Origin: Gentiana macrophylla
Lineage: Eukaryota; Streptophyta; Magnoliopsida; Gentianales; Gentianaceae
DNA: 64,000 nt
Reading direction: 5' to 3'
Assembly: GCA_026214975.1 (NCBI GenBank)
Contig: JAOBSW010000993.1
Location: forward strand, 1 to 64,000
Part shown: positions 44,116 to 54,920 of the stretch, piece by piece
Layout: each line of letters starts with the position of its first letter
Numbering within the stretch: position 1 is the first letter of the stretch
Notes under the pieces: generated by a model
Databases searched by the model: none
What the model was told of the DNA's origin: nothing
Seen by the model: the letters and a program-made list of their open reading frames with translations, nothing else
Position numbers and translations under genes: made by a program

Positions 44116-46072
44116 TCCCTCTACTACATATAAGAAGGGAAAAAGTGTAGGTGTGTGACAAGTGTTTTTTTTTTATTGGTCGTTTTTTATCGTTCATCTA
44201 CTGTGTCTCAAAGACAACTTTTTTTTTTTTTTTTTTTTTTTTTTAATTACTGTTCATCGGCCCAACTGCTTCTACTGTTCATGGCACAGGCATTTACTGT
44301 TCATCGTTTTGTTTTTTTTAATTTATTTTTTAATCTGCATATTAGCATTAATTTAATTTTATTATGTGTGTTGTGCTTGAGATGTATCCGGTTCCAATTT
44401 AATTACATATTGTTTTGCTTTGTGTTTAATAACACCTCATATTGTTTTGCTTTGAGAAAACATTTTTTTTCGTTCATATATATCACAAATTACTAAATTT
44501 AGTAATCAATTTGGAACTTTTACTTTCCAAGTGTTAGGTGCACTGTTTAATTAGGGTTAAAACATTTAGCATTGTTTTGATAGTTACCAATATGTTATAA
44601 AACAACTAAATTTAGATTCTTTTCTCTATCTCTATCTCTATCTCTCTACTATATGTAATACGAAAGGGATGGTTGGGGAGGGAGCGACACTTGTTTTTTT
44701 TTTATTAGTTCGCTTTTTCTTGTTCATCGACCGCCTTTTTTCTTGTTCATCTCCTTTTTATCGTTAATCGGCCCAAAGAAATTTCATCTTTTTTTCTTTG
44801 TTCATCGACCATGCATTTTTTTTTTACTGTTCATCGAAATTTTTTTTTTTTTTTTTCAAAATTTTTTTAATCTACATATTAGCCTTAATTTAATCTTATT
44901 ATGTGTGTTGTGCTTAAGATGTATCCGATTCCAATTTAATTACTACATATTATTTTGTTTTGTGTTTAATAGCACCTCATATTATTTTGCTTTGAGAAAT
45001 TTTTTTTTTTTTGTTCATATATATCACGGATTACTAAATAAGAAAGGAAAGGGTATGCCACGTGGCACCCTTCCTTTTTTTTTTATCCCGGCTCCTCACA
45101 TGTATAAACCACCAAAAAATCATCTCTTCTACTCTCATTTGTTGCTTTTTGTGTTTCGGCCCTTTTTGTTATTTTGGACCGCCCTGGTTTGTAAAGGTCG
45201 ACATGTAGAATTAATTTTTTTCATAAAATGAAAATTGACCAGGATGAAATCGGATGAAATGAAATGAAAATCGATAAAACACGTGGTGGTGTGTGTAAGA
45301 GGAAAGTGATGTTAGGTAGGTGGTGGGTGGGGTGGGTTGGGTGGGTGGTGGGAAGGGTAGGGTATAGTAAGATGGGTGGTGGGCATTGTAGTAGGTAGGA
45401 GTTGCAGGTAGAGTAGGATGGGGTGGTGGGTAGGGTAAGGTAGGGTGGGATGAGATAAAATAGGGTGTAATAGCGCTTAGCATTTAGGATAGTGAATTAA
45501 TATGTAGGTTGGGAGGTAGGTTAAGGTTTAGGTAGGTAGGTAGAGAGGTAGGGTGCGATAGGGTGTCTGAATGTAGGTAAGGCGAGGTATGAGATGTAAT
45601 GCGGTGATGTATGGTAGGGTAGGATGGTATGGTTGATGATGTGGCGTAAGTTAAGTAAAGTTTGGTAGGTTAAATAAAGTACATAATATAGGATAGTGTG
45701 GTAAGATAATGTGGTGTAGGGCGTGGTGAGGTAGGATTGGATAGGTGAGTGTTAAAAAATGTTGGGATAGGGTGCGGTTGAGTGATTGATAATGTGTGTA
45801 GTATATTAGAAAGAGTGTGTTGACTAGGATAGAGTTGTGTGGTAGGTTGTGGTATCCGAAAGGAGATCGACGTAGAATGTTTTATTTTTCATTGTTGCGC
45901 TTAAAAATTGCGTTCTGAACGGTTCGTTACATGCTACATTTCTTCGTATTTACTATCGTCAAATAAGTTAGAACTTTTAGTTGAAATGTATTTTATATTT
46001 AATAGTTTTTAACATTACGGTAAACATCTAGCATGGGCACGTCGTGCTTTGCACGGAACTCAATTTTACTAG
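44116..46072 (+). mobile_element. Non-autonomous Helitron with two tandem 5' ends
   Basis: The 3' end has the hallmark: a CGTGC-TTT-GCACG hairpin (46043-46055) 13 nt before CTAG (46069-46072), followed by T. Candidate 5' ends, TCCCTCTACTACATATAAG (44116) and TCTCTACTATATGTAATACG (44643), fit dicot Helitron starts. The 350-400 bp after each match one another (…ttatgtgtgttgtgctt…gatgtatccg…tttgctttgagaaa). The first is therefore a truncated copy or an alternative start. No Rep/helicase is encoded. Confidence 0.7.
45295..45850. repeat. G-rich low-complexity tract inside the Helitron
   Basis: The plus strand is dense in ggtaggt, gggtggg and ggtgggt motifs and poor in C. This is the mirror of the C-rich tract at 11990-12545. 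The proline/threonine-rich minus frame 45211-45483 is a product of this bias. Confidence 0.75.
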
Positions 46073-46640
46073 TATTACACATTAAAAGAGTGCCACTACG
46101 AAAATTAATGGGGTACCCTCAAAGCCCCCTCTTGTATATGTATCTAAGGCACTTGAAAATGTTACTGACATGGCATGATGTAATGAAGATACACATGGAT
46201 TTTTCTTTTTACAAGTGTTGTGAAATTAAAGAAATAGCCCTAAAAACTTCATATTAGTGTCAACGTATAACATCGCTAATGGCAAATTTGTTTTGCATTA
46301 ATGAAATGAAATGGAATCAAAGAAATTTAATGAAATGAAATTTCATTATTGTGATTAAAAAAATAAAAAATGAAATGAAACAAAATTCATAATAGGCTAA
46401 ACATCAGGTGATGGTGGTGGTGAGGGATAAGGTTGTATTTTTACAAAAAAATGTTTGAGACATAACCTAAAGTCCCTGTTGTTTCGTCTTTACACCTTCG
46501 TAAAATATGTAAACCAAGGGTTATGATTCTGTGATTTAGTTTGTAAGAGAATACGTATACATTTTTTTTTTTGACATAAATCGGTAAAAGATATTGATCT
46601 CTCACAACACAACTCAAAAACAAAATTGTCACTACAACAC
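46073..46640. other. Intergenic; part duplicated at 48.6-48.9 kb
   Basis: 46140-46440 (aaggcacttgaaaat, gaagatacacatggattttt, cactaatggca-like, aatgaaatgaaat) parallels 48630-48900. No gene is seen. Confidence 0.55.
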
Positions 46641-46777
46641 TTCCATTCCATTGCCACCACGTATGTCAATGGGGCCTATCTTGTACTTTTATATACACCA
46701 TATTTGCTTTTTAGTTATTTGGCAACTCAAAAAGAAAAAAAGAAAATAGTGGGTTATTTGGACCACCTAGGTTATTA

Positions 46778-47016
46778 CTCTCTCCTTAAAAAAAAAAAAA
46801 ACACGTAAGCAGAGTAGTTAATGTTTTGACTTAACATCAAAAAGACAATAACACCCCTAAGAAATAATTAATGCAGTGTTGTTTTCAATTTTCCACCCCT
46901 TACTAAATAAGGGTGGATGTAAAAAAATACAGTAAATAATGCTTTTGAAATGTATCTACAACAGATAAAAAAAAATTATTATAGCAACTGCGATAGTTAA
47001 ATAGGAACGGAGAGAG
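46778..47016. mobile_element. Stowaway-type MITE
   Basis: It begins CTCTCTCC and ends TTAAATAGGAACGGAGAGAG, flanked by TA (46776-46777, 47017-47018). The interior matches the MITE at 6009-6869 (taacttaacat, aataagg, agttaaatagg). Its left end is partly replaced by an A run. Confidence 0.75.
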
Positions 47017-47043
47017 TATATCTTTATATTGTTTTGTACATTA

Positions 47044-47372
47044 CGCTTGTGTTTGTTTTGCAATGTGGTTTTTTTGGGAGTTTTTTTAACATCACATCAT
47101 CAATCATTTCTTACAATTCTCACACCAATCAAATCTTCAACTACAAATAAAAAAATATTAAATCATCTCTCATCATTTCACTTTATCAACTTTATTACAT
47201 TTTTTACCATTATTTTATTCATTATTCTACTTTATTTCACCAATCATTTCATAATCTACACCAATCATTATTCTACTTTATTTTACCCCATCAACTTTCT
47301 AATCATTACTTCAATCACTTTATATAAAAAAAACTCCCAAAAAAACTCCACCCCAAAACAAACGGAGCCGTA
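47044..47372. mobile_element. MITE with imperfect inverted ends of about 40 bp
   Basis: tttttttgggagttttttt (about 47068) is inverted at 47325-47345 as aaaaaaactcccaaaaaaa. The outer parts tgtttgttttgcaatgtgg and ccaccccaaaacaaacgg extend the pairing. No TSD was resolved, so the superfamily is open. The plus frame across it is AT-rich and not a gene. Confidence 0.5.
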
Positions 47373-47476
47373 GTGAGGGCATGTGATAAATATAACATAA
47401 AAAACTCCAAATGACATGTGATAAATAAACTCCACCCCAAAACAAACTCCAAATGACATGTGATAAATATAACATA

Positions 47477-47671
47477 AAAAACGGTTAAAACCCTAATCAT
47501 GGCGCTCGCTCGATCCAACAAGAACGATGAGAGGTTAATCGTGAACTTTCACATCAAGTTTTATCATCGGAAATCAACCCTTTTACGGAATCGAATCTTC
47601 GACTCCAGCAACATTGTCGCCCATTCTTATTACAACACCTCGTTTCTCAGCGAATTAAGTCATATCCAGAG
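47477..47671 (-). mobile_element. tRNA-derived SINE with 22-bp perfect TSD
   Basis: gacatgtgataaatataaca plus ta occurs at 47455-47476 and at 47672-47693. Between them the minus strand carries a decayed B box (GATTCGATTCCG) and the body of the SINE seen at 32113-32352 (gttgatttccgatg…taaaact…ttagggttttaaccgttttttt). Confidence 0.85.
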
Positions 47672-48504
47672 GACATGTGATAAATATAACATATATTGTA
47701 ATTTAGCAAGTGAATGAATCAATACAGACAAAAGAAAGTTCAAACAATTAATAAATTTGATACTGACGCTACCGGCTGACAGTTGGCGTGGTGAAAATAA
47801 CGAACATAACAAGTACATAACATTTAAAGATATGATTCAAACACATCTTTCACAGTTTTATTTTATCGTTGTTGATCAACTAATGAGTTCCAACAATCAA
47901 CAGTTTCAGATGATTGTTATGTTTAAATTCTGTTTCTATAAATATAACTATGTAGCATGAACGTATTATTTTCCCATATCAAGACTATGAGCATCACCTA
48001 TTTAGAAATACTGGGTTTGTCCTATGGTTGTAAACCATATTTAAGAAATGATATTTGTCCGTCGCATTGATTTTGCTTTTATAATAATGTATATATTCAT
48101 AGATTGTACTATATACTTGTGTTTGTAATTTATAGAAGCCTTGAATTTTCAGTTAAAATTTTGTGCCTAATTTAACTAAACAACCTCTAGGATTTTTCCA
48201 CACTTCAAGCTAGATTTGGAGCTGCATAGAACATCTATAAAATAACTGCAAAATTGTGTGTATCACCAAAATGGTCAAAATCCTTACTGGATCTTATCCT
48301 TCAACACGATTTATCATAGGAGCCAACTTTTGAATATTAGGGTTGTGTCTTTCATGAATCTAATAGAATAATGATACGGACATCACCGTTTGACCACAAC
48401 GAGTGACACAATCTTCATATGCACCATTAATTATGATTGATCTACATCATAATAAATGGATATTGTCACTTATGAATGCATTAAACTTTGTTAGATCAAT
48501 GTAT

Positions 48505-48546
<42 letters not shown>

Positions 48547-48547
48547 T
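48505..48547. repeat. (AC)n(AT)n microsatellite
   Basis: About 12 AC units pass directly into about 9 AT units. Confidence 0.95.
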
Positions 48548-49295
48548 AACCTTTTCACATTTAATATTTCAGTTACTTATTATATTCAAGTTTCAGATTG
48601 CAAACTCTTCAAGCTTCAGTTTTAACAAACGGCAAGACACTTGAAAATTAATTTGGCATGATGTTACGAAGATACACATGGATTTTTTTACCAGTATTAG
48701 TAAATTTGATGAAAAAATTCATATGAGTGTCTACGTATTATATCACTAATGGCACATTTGATTCATAGGAATGAAATGAAATCGAATGAAATTAAATGAT
48801 TGTAATTGAATGAAATGAAATGAACTCATTCAGTTAGTATGTTTGGAACATGAAAGATTGAAATGTAACTAATTTCAGAATATGTAACACAACGAGTGAT
48901 GGTGGGTAGCGAGGGTGTGGTAAGGTGTGGTAGTGTAAAGTAGAATGGGGTATGGTAGAGTTATGGAGTAAGGTCGGGTGAGATGCATAATGTAGTGCGG
49001 CAGGATGAAAAGGGTAAGGTTAGGTGGTGTGAGGTTGGGTGACATGTTTAAACGAAGAAGAAAATTCTGAGAAGAAAGATAAAACATTAATTGTATTATT
49101 ATATGTTACAAAAGAAGATTTAACATAGTATAAATAGGAAAAATAGAGTAGTCCTACCTAAAATTTAGGAGTTCACTAAAATAAACAACTTAGCCGGGAT
49201 CTACTTAAAATAAAATAAAACATAATCAGGGCTAAACTAAACCCTAAACCCAATAACATGTGTTTCAACACTCACGCTCAAGTTGAACGTAAATA

Positions 49296-49559
49296 CTACC
49301 TCCGTTTCAAAATATAAGTCATCATACACTTTTAATTTTGTCTCATCATTTTATATTATCAATGCAATATTTATTACTATTTTCTCTATCTTACCCCTAA
49401 TTTATTATCAATCCAATCACTTTTCATTATTTAACAACTATTACATTAACGATAGTCAATGAGCATTTTAAACATTAACCATCAAATTTATGACATTCAA
49501 TCACTTTCTTAATCTGTGTGAAAACATCCAGGATGACTTGTATTTTGAAACGGATGTTG
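49296..49559. mobile_element. Stowaway-type MITE
   Basis: Ends are CTACCTCCGTTTCAAAATAT and inverted GTATTTTGAAACGGATGTTG, with TA at 49294-49295 and 49560-49561. It is inserted between the copia pol remnant and its 3' LTR. Confidence 0.8.
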
Positions 49560-49627
49560 TATTAATCATGTTTAATTTGCTCACAACCATGTCAAATCCT
49601 GGACTTTACAAGGCTTTGTAAATCTTA

Positions 49628-49894
49628 CTCCATCCCATAAAAAGTCATTCACATTTGAAAAAGTTTTTCCTATATAAAAGTGTCATTTAAAACCAATACA
49701 CCATTTAATGCTATTTTTCCAAACATACCCCTAGCCTTACATTTATTGTTGTATGTTCACTTCATATTCCAAAGCAAGCATTAATTATAATATGGGGTAT
49801 ATATGTCTATTACTACTAAAACACAACACATTAATTAAGTTTCTTAATCTGCGTGAATAGTAAAATGTGGACACTTTTTATAGGACGGTGGTAG
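49628..49894. mobile_element. Stowaway-type MITE
   Basis: Ends are CTCCATCCCATAAAAAGTC and inverted ACACTTTTTATAGGACGGTGG plus TAG, with TA at 49626-49627 and 49895-49896. It resembles 11110-11384. It abuts the copia RNase H frame. Confidence 0.75.
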
Positions 49895-49896
49895 TA

Positions 49897-50290
49897 TGTA
49901 TGCTGCCAGCTAGTTGAGTATAAGGGAGACAAGGGACACAAATCAACATGTTCTTGAGTTTTTCTTTAACGAAATTCTTGCCTATTTCAATACGTTTTGT
50001 CATGTCATGTTGTATAGGATCACTTGCTAGTGCAATTGTAGCTTTATTATCACAAAATAGTCTTATAGGCAGTTTCACACACACTCCTAAATCATCCAAC
50101 AGCTTCTTAACCTAGTTCTTTGCAAATCTCTAAGGTCATAGGACGGTTTTCAGCTTCATTTGAGCTCTTAGACACCACACGTTTCTTTTTTGCTTCTCCA
50201 AGTCACCAAATTACCTTAAACAAACGTGCTATGATCGGAGGTTGATCTTTTTCACGTGAACCTCCCCAATCTGTGTCCTGTATTATCTCA
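49897..50290 (-). pseudogene. Copia RNase H domain remnant
   Basis: Minus-strand phrases in order are DTDWGG (about 50275), GNLVTWRSKK (about 50200), VVSKSSNEAENRPMTLEICK (about 50180-50120) and LFCDNKATIALASDPIQHD (about 50060-50005), then a KNFVKEKL and ICVP stretch. These match the copia RNase H pattern (TDADWAG…WRSKKQ…SSAEAE…CDNKAA…QHDRTKHIEID…). One frameshift lies near 50100. The catalytic DTD, E and D positions can still be traced. Confidence 0.85.
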
Positions 50291-50454
50291 AACAAAATGT
50301 ATTTGCCGGACTGTAAAATAAAGACGCTCATCAGACGCCTCTCATCCGGAGGACTTTAAAAAACCTGTTATTGTATCGTCTCCCTCGTCCAGAGGCCTGC
50401 GTCCACCCCTGACTCTAGAAATGGAGTCACTAGAAAATAATCCCATTATAGACA

Positions 50455-50880
50455 TGGGCAGATCCATGTTAGCTTTGGGGTCAATGGGCCCCTAAAAATA
50501 CATATATATTGTACTACGATTTCTTGATCAAAATATAAGTCATTTTAGACTTTTTTACACTTATTAAGAAAGTTAGTTAAATTTGTTTTGTGTAATTAAT
50601 TTCGATTAAAATGACTAAAATAACATTTCATTGGTATTGGTGCAAAGTATATAATAAATGAGGGGTATAATGAGTAAAAATATAATAAACGCTTTATTGG
50701 TTTTTTAAATTCGACTTTACACGTTTTGAGAAAAACTAAAACACAAATGACTTTATATTTTGAAACGGACAGTATCTATGAATTTATTTTTTGGACCCTT
50801 TCGAAAAATTAATACAAAATAATCTAAAGAGTTCCCGTGAAGAAAATATTGCATCCGACCGTCACCGATTATAAATGAGG
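50455..50880. mobile_element. Old hAT-like MITE split by a Stowaway
   Basis: A Stowaway with ends CTACGATTTCTTGATCAAAA and inverted TTATATTTTGAAACGGACAG and TA flanks occupies 50514-50772. Around it are gcagatccatg…ggggtcaatgggcccc on the left and ggaccctttcg…gcatccgaccgtcac on the right, which look like the two halves of a CAGGGGCGGATCC-type MITE. The Stowaway is clear, the host MITE tentative. Confidence 0.55.
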
Positions 50881-51414
50881 GATATACGTAACAAATTATT
50901 GTATCACTAAAACACTCTTTCCAATGGAACCAAAAAAAAAAAATGTCAAAAACGAAATGACTTGGGTCACTTGACTACACAAGTTTGGAATTCAATTTCG
51001 TTTAGAAATTAAACGATTTTCCTAAAAAAAAAAAGAAATTAAACGATGGTGGGAAAGCCCAATAGATGCATTATTATCAAACTACACCAAAACGTACTAA
51101 AAAAAACATAAAAATCGAAAGCATATGTGAGAAAAAAAAACGGTTTCTATTAGCACCACAATTTTTCTTCTGACAACACAATTGCTCTAGCATTTAAAAA
51201 ATTACTTCGAATACCATGATTATTTTTATGCAAAATAACATTAGTAACTTTGACGTTAGTTTTCGATAATAACGTTACTGGTACTGACGTTGATTTTCGA
51301 TAACAACGTCAATGATAAATGTGTATTGGGTAAATAACTTCAGTCCACTGACATTATTATCGAGAAGGAATATCAGTGGCACCAACGCTCCTAATGTTGT
51401 GCTAAAATAATAAT

Positions 51415-51418
<4 letters not shown>
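50881..51418. other. AT-rich intergenic DNA
   Basis: No gene is seen. Phrases tattagcaccacaat (51148) and, inverted, attgttgtgctaa-like sequence near 51400 could be ends of a small MITE, and gataacaacgtc/gacgttgattttcgat inverted pairs lie between. I did not find a TSD. Confidence 0.4.

Positions 51419-51486
<68 letters not shown>
51419..51486. repeat. (AT)n microsatellite, about 34 units
   Basis: It is an uninterrupted AT run after a short (AAT)n. Length is likely variable and the assembly may be inaccurate here. Confidence 0.95.
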
Positions 51487-51491
<5 letters not shown>

Positions 51492-52479
51492 AGTGCCGGA
51501 AGTAAATAAATAATTAGAAAGTTTACATTATAAAATCATCATCAAGTGCCCTATAAAAAGAATACTAATTACAAAGTTTACATTATAATAGTCTTAAGTT
51601 CATATATTATAAGTGTCACAAGTTCAAATTTCAAGACTTATTTCCTAAGATAAAAATTACTAATAACAATAAAATTCTTCCAAGAGAATGTATAATGACA
51701 AAGAGGGTTTAGAAAAGAATAATGTGAACATAAAGTAATTGACTTTGTTGGAGATATCCCATGAAATGGGATAAAATGGTCACCTTTAGCGCTAATTACG
51801 AATACGTTTCGATGTATGTCATCGAGAGTTAATGATATCATTAAATACTCCATACAGAGTAGTTGGTGATGAGCTTTTGAATCACTCGATTCGGATATCG
51901 GATGAATGAGAAAATAATACCTAAAGTTGGTAGAAAATATGTAGGAGATGGGTGTTGAAGGAAGGACCTCACCCCATTCTCCCACATTGGAAACTTGAGT
52001 GTTGGGAACTGATCAAGTGATAAGAGCCAGTGTGTCTCTTATGGATGTGGCCCAAGGGGCAAGACACTTTGTGCAGGAGGGAATACTTAGATTATTCCAC
52101 ACGCGCGCGCCGCCGCCGTCGGGTCAGGTGTTACTATTAAATTTTTGGACAAAATTTCTTAATGAAATTAACCATAAAATTATTTTGGAATGTGATTGTG
52201 TCATTCGACCAATCAGAATTCAGACGATACATCATCCGACCAATCGGATGAGTGGATTAATTCAAATTAGCCTAATAATTTCGCCAAGCTTCTTTCCTTG
52301 AGGAGAAGTCGGCCATTACTTTTCAAGGGAAAAGTTTGATGATGTGTTTTAAAGAAAGAAAGAACTACTCGACTTCGGTTTGTCATTTACTATCCAATGT
52401 TCATATACTAGTACCTACGTAGTAGAAAGTTATAGAAAATTATAGAAAAGCATTCCATCATTTTCCACATCATTTAGCA
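51487..52479. other. Intergenic, no gene recognised
   Basis: A GC-richer segment at 51990-52320 (tctcttatggatgtggccc, cgcgcgcgccgccgccg) resembles LTR sequence but has no partner. Reading frames of about 100-115 codons here look like chance. Confidence 0.4.
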
Positions 52480-52975
52480 AGACCGGTTCCCGTGACGGAT
52501 CACTTGAACCGGGCACTACTCTCGAATCTGGTACCAACCGGCGCCAATCCTTGATGAACAAGATCTCTCATCATCACTAGCCAACCTTATGCGGTAGAGA
52601 ATATGTATTATGAAAAAGATTTTTAAACATAGACCCTTGATTCCTCTTCTAGTCGAGTAAGGTGCCCCTATGAAGCTATTATGGGGGACATCCTTTCTAA
52701 TAGGCCTTTCCCGGACAAGGATTAGCTTCTGATCTTCGCCTTTTTAGAGCATTAAATCCTCTTTAAAGCATTAAACCTCTCCCTACAGTCGAGGTAAAAG
52801 TGTAGCGGGGGTAGTAAGGTAAGAAGGAAAGTGGCTGCCAGAGAGGAAGCCAAACCGGCATATTAAGCGTAAGCGCAACTAAGCTAATATGCGCCGGAGA
52901 AAGCCAGGTGCCGTAGGCAAGCTCTATTCGGCCCGGAGCCTTGATTCCCCATAACGAAGAGGCTAGCTAGTCAAA
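52480..52975. other. Possible organellar (mitochondrial) DNA insertion
   Basis: The segment from about agaccggttcccgtgacgg to aacgaagaggctagctag has a base composition and texture unlike its flanks: balanced GC, no long A/T runs, and phrases such as gcataagcgcaac-like aagcgtaagcgcaactaagc and gagaaagccaggtgccgtagg. These remind me of plant mitochondrial spacer DNA. No organellar gene is contained, so this is a texture-based inference. Confidence 0.35.
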
Positions 52976-52989
52976 TCTGTTTTGTGATA

Positions 52990-53110
52990 AGCTTTATTTT
53001 CTTAGATCTAGATTGCATTAGCTATATTATTTAGATCTACATCGTAATCGCTTTATTTCATTAGATCTATTCTATAGTTGTTTTAATTTATTAGATCTAA
53101 ATAATAAAAT
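52990..53110. repeat. 30-bp tandem repeat with TTAGATCTA core
   Basis: TTAGATCTA occurs at 53002, 53031, 53061 and 53091 (spacing 29-30). Each copy is preceded by a gctttatt-like phrase. Confidence 0.9.
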
Positions 53111-53371
53111 AATATTTTATTTTTCTAAATTTAATTATCTGTAATTGCATCTGTAAATTACAGATATATTCTCGTAAATCACTTTACACACGATACACTA
53201 TACCAACAGACTTAGCAAATAAAAACATAACCAGAAGTTTTACACCTCTTGAAAACTCATTTTGGAGGTTACCTTACTTACCTAGAGGCTTTGATTACTA
53301 AATTCCAAAATTAATTTATAGCAGCTAGTGCAGCAATTTTAATAATATATGCTTTTGAACTTTAATTAATT

Positions 53372-53500
53372 ATTCCAATCTTAAGACTTGGTCAATTAGA
53401 TTTGTCACATAACCTACATCCAATTCCAATCTTAAGACATGGTCAATTACATCCAATTCCAATCTTAAGACTTGGTCAATTAGATTTGTGCTACATCCAA
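53372..53500. repeat. Short tandem repeat around ccaattccaatcttaagac
   Basis: attccaatcttaagac followed by tggtcaatta occurs three times (about 53373, 53424, 53455), two copies followed by gatttgt. The third spacing is shorter because a unit is partly deleted. Confidence 0.85.
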
Positions 53501-54920
53501 AAAGAAGAAACAAGCAGTCCACCTCCATCTATTTTCGGGGCTTGCAGTGATATTTGACATGTAGAAATTGATTTTAAATTCAATATTAAACCTTACAAAG
53601 GTCGTATTATGCAAAGTCAAACATAAACCCAAAATATGATTTACATCTAAAAAAATCTTAACACACTGTTTTTGTCGTGATAACTTTTAGTGATAAAAGA
53701 CTTCCCTTAATATAAATGAAATATATATAAATGATTGAATTGATAATGATAAGGATAAGATGGAAAAAAAAAAAAAAAAAGAGTAAAAACACTTTATATT
53801 TTGGTACAAACCTAATATGTAAAGTAATTTATATTTTAGGACGAAATGAATATTAACAACACGTATCATCCCAATTTTCTACTGTTCACAGCTACATCCT
53901 AGGCTATATGGAAGTAGTGGGGAAAACTATTCATTAGTTGTAACGTCCCCTAACCCATGTATGGTAAGTGTTAATTGACATTTCAATACTGGTCACAATC
54001 ATTATAACACAACAAATGCTATAATACGTTATTGTCGCCACCACCATTATAACACCATACGTTGTGGCAATGTGACAACTATTTAAGAAGAGTGATTAAT
54101 GGATTTAGTGACACATTAAGTTAATTATAACATTTATTGCACACAAATGATTACATATGATATAGAGATGAGTCCCAAAAGCAAGGACAGGTGGAGGTTT
54201 ACTTCAATACGTGTCTAAAAGCTTCATGACTAGTCACAAATAAAGGAGACTAATGAAGAATACAAGACAACACTACAACCAAATTTCAACTATAAAGCAT
54301 GAACATACAATAATGAGAAAGGATAGAATCTGTCAGATCATAACGAATACACAACATCATTTCAGATTATTGATAATGATGAGCTTTATCACTCGTTATA
54401 GATCAACAAGAGAATAATAATCGATAGCGGCATCGCGTCATGGCCATAACGAAATGACAAACTTATCACTTATTAGAACTAGCTATAATAACAATCATCT
54501 CAGATTGTTGATCACGATAAACTCATTAATCGTTATGATCCTTAATAGCTTCTGCATGTATCATTTTCCTATTCATAACCATAAACACCCAAATATCTAA
54601 ACGAAAGTTAGTCCACAAAACAAGCTGATTAATATAGAAACTTACTACAAGTCATTACACCCTATTGCTCTCCAACATGAAATCTTCATGATTTTCATCC
54701 TCTATTTTAGCTCATATATGTAGAGAATGAAGTGATCTCCGAGACAAAAAATTCTATTACAAGGAGTCTTCATTGATTCAAACCGTTACATATTGACTTT
54801 AACCATGACAGTGCAATGAATACTCTCGATAGTATCTGAGTGAATGTGACGGTGCTCGACAATAGAATTTTTAGTTAGATACTAGTACTAGTTAAGGACT
54901 AAAAATAGAAACATAAATTG
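53501..54920. other. Intergenic region downstream of the AHL gene
   Basis: No gene is seen. Two diverged phrases (catttcagattattgataatgatgagc, about 54358, and catctcagattgttgatcacgataaac, about 54496) suggest an old 140-bp duplication. Confidence 0.4.

Larger units (their letters stand above)
46640..48400. repeat. Segmental duplication, copy 2 (no kinase gene nearby)
   Basis: This is the partner of 40400-42750. It is interrupted by a Stowaway, a second MITE and a SINE, all absent from copy 1. No receptor-kinase sequence adjoins it on the side where the gene would lie. Confidence 0.8.
49045..50290 (-). mobile_element. 3' end of a copia element, cut by two Stowaways
   Basis: A 226-bp LTR lies at 49045-49270 (TGTTTAAACG…GTGTTTCAACA on the plus strand). 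On the coding strand it is preceded by CAACTTGAGCGTGAG, a polypurine-like tract. Further right is a pol remnant. Between them sit Stowaways at 49296-49559 and 49628-49894. No 5' LTR, gag, integrase or RT was found to the right. Confidence 0.75.

Noticed and set aside
44155..44496. 113-codon Phe-rich plus frame
   Set aside because: Poly-T translation inside the Helitron head.
45211..45483. 90-codon Pro/Thr/Tyr-rich minus frame
   Set aside because: It is a translation of the G-rich low-complexity tract; no protein-like pattern.
47029..47373. 114-codon Phe/Ile/Thr-rich plus frame
   Set aside because: AT-rich MITE interior; no family resemblance.
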